DNA of 22,638 bases from contig JAFAWZ010000071.1 in NCBI GenBank assembly GCA_019241495.1, forward strand, positions 1-22,638, in the 5' to 3' direction. Of this stretch, positions 21,249 through 22,638 are shown piece after piece; the first letter of the stretch is position 1; every line of letters starts with the position of its first letter. Both the position numbers and the translations under genes were made by a program. The DNA is from Acidimicrobiales bacterium. GTDB taxonomy: Bacteria; Actinomycetota; Acidimicrobiia; Acidimicrobiales; Palsa-688. The notes below the pieces were generated by a model. It saw only the letters and a program-made list of their open reading frames with translations, made no database searches and was not told the DNA's origin.

Positions 21249-22638
21249 GTGGGGGCAACCACGGCGCATCTGGATACGCTGGTCGGCCGTCGGGAGGAGC
21301 TGGCCGCCGCACTCGCAGCCATCGACTCCGACTGTCCCAGCGTGCTCCTGGTCGGCGAACCAGGGGTGGGCAAGACCAGCCTGGCCCACGCCGTGCTGTC
21401 CGAGCTGGCCCACGATCCTGATACCGAGATCGTGTGGTTGGTCGCTCCCGCGTCGCTACCTGTGATCCCCTTCGGGGTCTTTGCCCCTTTCGTGCCAGAC
21501 GTCGGCGGCAAGCCAGGGCGGCAACCCGATCCCTTCTTCCTTCTGCAGACCATCCGCCGGGCCATCCTCGATCGAGCCAAGGACAAGCGGCTGGTCTTCG
21601 GCGTGGACGACGCCCACCGTCTCGACGGGTACTCGGCGACCCTCGTCTTCCAGCTCGTCCACGCCCACGAGGCCGGCCTGGTCGCGGCGCTACGTGCCCG
21701 GGCCGGCGCGCCGGAGGCCATCCGGTCCCTATGGAAGGAAGGGACGGCGGTACGCATCGATGTCGAGCCCCTGCCGCGTGAGGATTCGATCGAGCTGGCC
21801 CAGCGCCTGCTTCGAGACGAGCACGACCACGCCGGTCTGACCTACGTGGGAGGAGAGCTCGCGGAGGCACTCTGGCGAGCCACCCGGGGGAACCCCCTCT
21901 ACTTGCGCGAGCTCGTCATCGGCGGCCAGCGAACGGGGCGGATCGTGAGAAAGGGAGACGTTTGGCGGCTGAGTGGCGAGCTGTGGGTCGGAGGACGGCT
22001 CAGCGAGCTCCTCGAAGACCGCCTGTGTCAGGTGAGCGACAGCGAACGGGACACTCTCGAGACGGTGGCCTTCGCCGAACACGTGCCCCTGCGGGTGCTG
22101 AGGCGGCTGGCGCCTCCACATGACATCGCCGCACTCCAGACAGCTGGCTTGTTGAAAGTGGAGCGGTCGCGAGGGGAACAGCTGGTCATGGCGGCCCATC
22201 CCTTGTATGGCGAGGCAGTTCGGTCCTCGATCCCTGTTACCCGGGCAGCTGAGCTCGGATTGTCGCTGGCTGGCGCGTTCGAGGAGGACAACGGCCTGGC
22301 CACCGACTTGATCCGGATCGTCTCCTGGCGTCTCGACGCCGGCGACAGGCCGGCCGCCGGCCAGATCCTCCAAGCCGCAATGCTCGCCGCCGAACGTCAG
22401 GACTGGCCGCTCTCCCACCGGCTCGCCGAAGAGGCGGTCGAGGCGGGGGCCGGGCCCGAAGCGGTGTTCGCGCTCGCCGACGCGCTACGAACCATTGGTC
22501 GCTTCGACGAGGCGCTCACCGTGCTCGGGTCACACGAGGGCGAAGGTGACGATCAGATCGCCCGGGTGGCCGTCCTGCGGGCTTTCGTCCTTTACTTCGG
22601 CCTGGGCCGCTTGGACGAGGCCGATCAAGCGCTCGCCA
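21249..22638 (+). CDS. Large AAA-domain regulator, LAL/MalT-like (3' end outside window)
   Basis: At least 463 residues, open to the right edge. It begins near VGRREELAAAL, the usual entry to an AAA_16/STAND ATPase domain. Walker A is GEPGVGKT (36-43) and Walker B is RLVFGVDDAH (114-123, D120-D121). A winged-helix-like part and an Ala-rich helical region resembling TPR repeats follow (AERQDWPLSHRLAEEAVEAG and RTIGRFDEALTVLGSHEG). LAL (large ATP-binding LuxR) regulators share this order and end in a LuxR-type helix-turn-helix, which would lie beyond the window and cannot be confirmed. The start is GTG 21249, with CATAAT 6 nt upstream and no Shine-Dalgarno. Divergent from icd across 134 bp. Inducer and targets unknown. 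Confidence 0.82.
   Translation, partial: MGATTAHLDTLVGRREELAAALAAIDSDCPSVLLVGEPGVGKTSLAHAVLSELAHDPDTEIVWLVAPASLPVIPFGVFAPFVPDVGGKPGRQPDPFFLLQTIRRAILDRAKDKRLVFGVDDAHRLDGYSATLVFQLVHAHEAGLVAALRARAGAPEAIRSLWKEGTAVRIDVEPLPREDSIELAQRLLRDEHDHAGLTYVGGELAEALWRATRGNPLYLRELVIGGQRTGRIVRKGDVWRLSGELWVGGRLSELLEDRLCQVSDSERDTLETVAFAEHVPLRVLRRLAPPHDIAALQTAGLLKVERSRGEQLVMAAHPLYGEAVRSSIPVTRAAELGLSLAGAFEEDNGLATDLIRIVSWRLDAGDRPAAGQILQAAMLAAERQDWPLSHRLAEEAVEAGAGPEAVFALADALRTIGRFDEALTVLGSHEGEGDDQIARVAVLRAFVLYFGLGRLDEADQALA

Noticed and set aside
21068..21757. 229-codon minus-strand frame opposite the LAL regulator
   Set aside because: Shadow frame; the plus strand carries Walker A and B motifs and stays open to the window edge.

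Overview
The window is high-GC DNA from an actinobacterium. Evidence for this includes two WhiB-family iron-sulfur regulators, a CeoB/CeoC (TrkA-type) potassium-uptake pair, the ppk-mutT1-like gene order, a LeuA2-type isopropylmalate synthase and frequent GTG starts. A lineage such as Acidimicrobiia is possible, but that is an inference. The genes look chromosomal and mostly housekeeping. I saw no transposase, integrase, phage gene, CRISPR array, rRNA or tRNA.

Positions 1-6872: the 3' end of a probable class E sortase meets a long leftward block. Read 5' to 3' on the minus strand, the block holds two paralogous zinc-ribbon AIM24 proteins, a leuA attenuator (leucine-rich leader peptide, perfect hairpin, intrinsic terminator), leuA, a small conserved-looking protein, ppk and a Nudix hydrolase. 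The attenuator links leucine synthesis to charged tRNA-Leu. ppk and the Nudix enzyme handle polyphosphate and damaged or signalling nucleotides.

Positions 6873-9005: a WhiB-like gene, tatA, a glutamate formimidoyltransferase and a second WhiB gene that resembles Streptomyces WhiB / mycobacterial WhmD. The second whiB has a near-perfect 22-bp palindrome upstream.

Positions 9006-13962 (leftward): a MoxR-type AAA ATPase and a von Willebrand A (MIDAS) protein form a chaperone-like pair. They are followed by a noncoding segment with two tandem 76-bp repeats, then ceoB and ceoC overlapping by ATGA.

Positions 14095-18703 (rightward): an ECF-like sigma-domain protein fused to a transmembrane helix and a long Ser/Pro/Gly/Thr-rich exported tail, a cytoplasmic family-2 glycoside hydrolase, a doubtful ORF that overlaps the start of an SCP2-domain protein, and a small acidic protein.

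Positions 18831-22638: malate dehydrogenase and NADP-type isocitrate dehydrogenase face each other (TCA cycle). A large AAA/LuxR-type (LAL/MalT-like) regulator diverges from icd and runs off the right edge.

Across the window, several genes that begin transcription units have a TANNNT-type -10 box ending only 6-8 nt before the start codon and no Shine-Dalgarno, which suggests leaderless mRNAs. Another set (both whiB genes, tatA, mdh, the 72-aa protein) has clear Shine-Dalgarno sequences. The most notable items are the leuA attenuator, the membrane-anchored sigma-like fusion, the tandem 76-bp structured repeat, and the dyads around the whiB genes.
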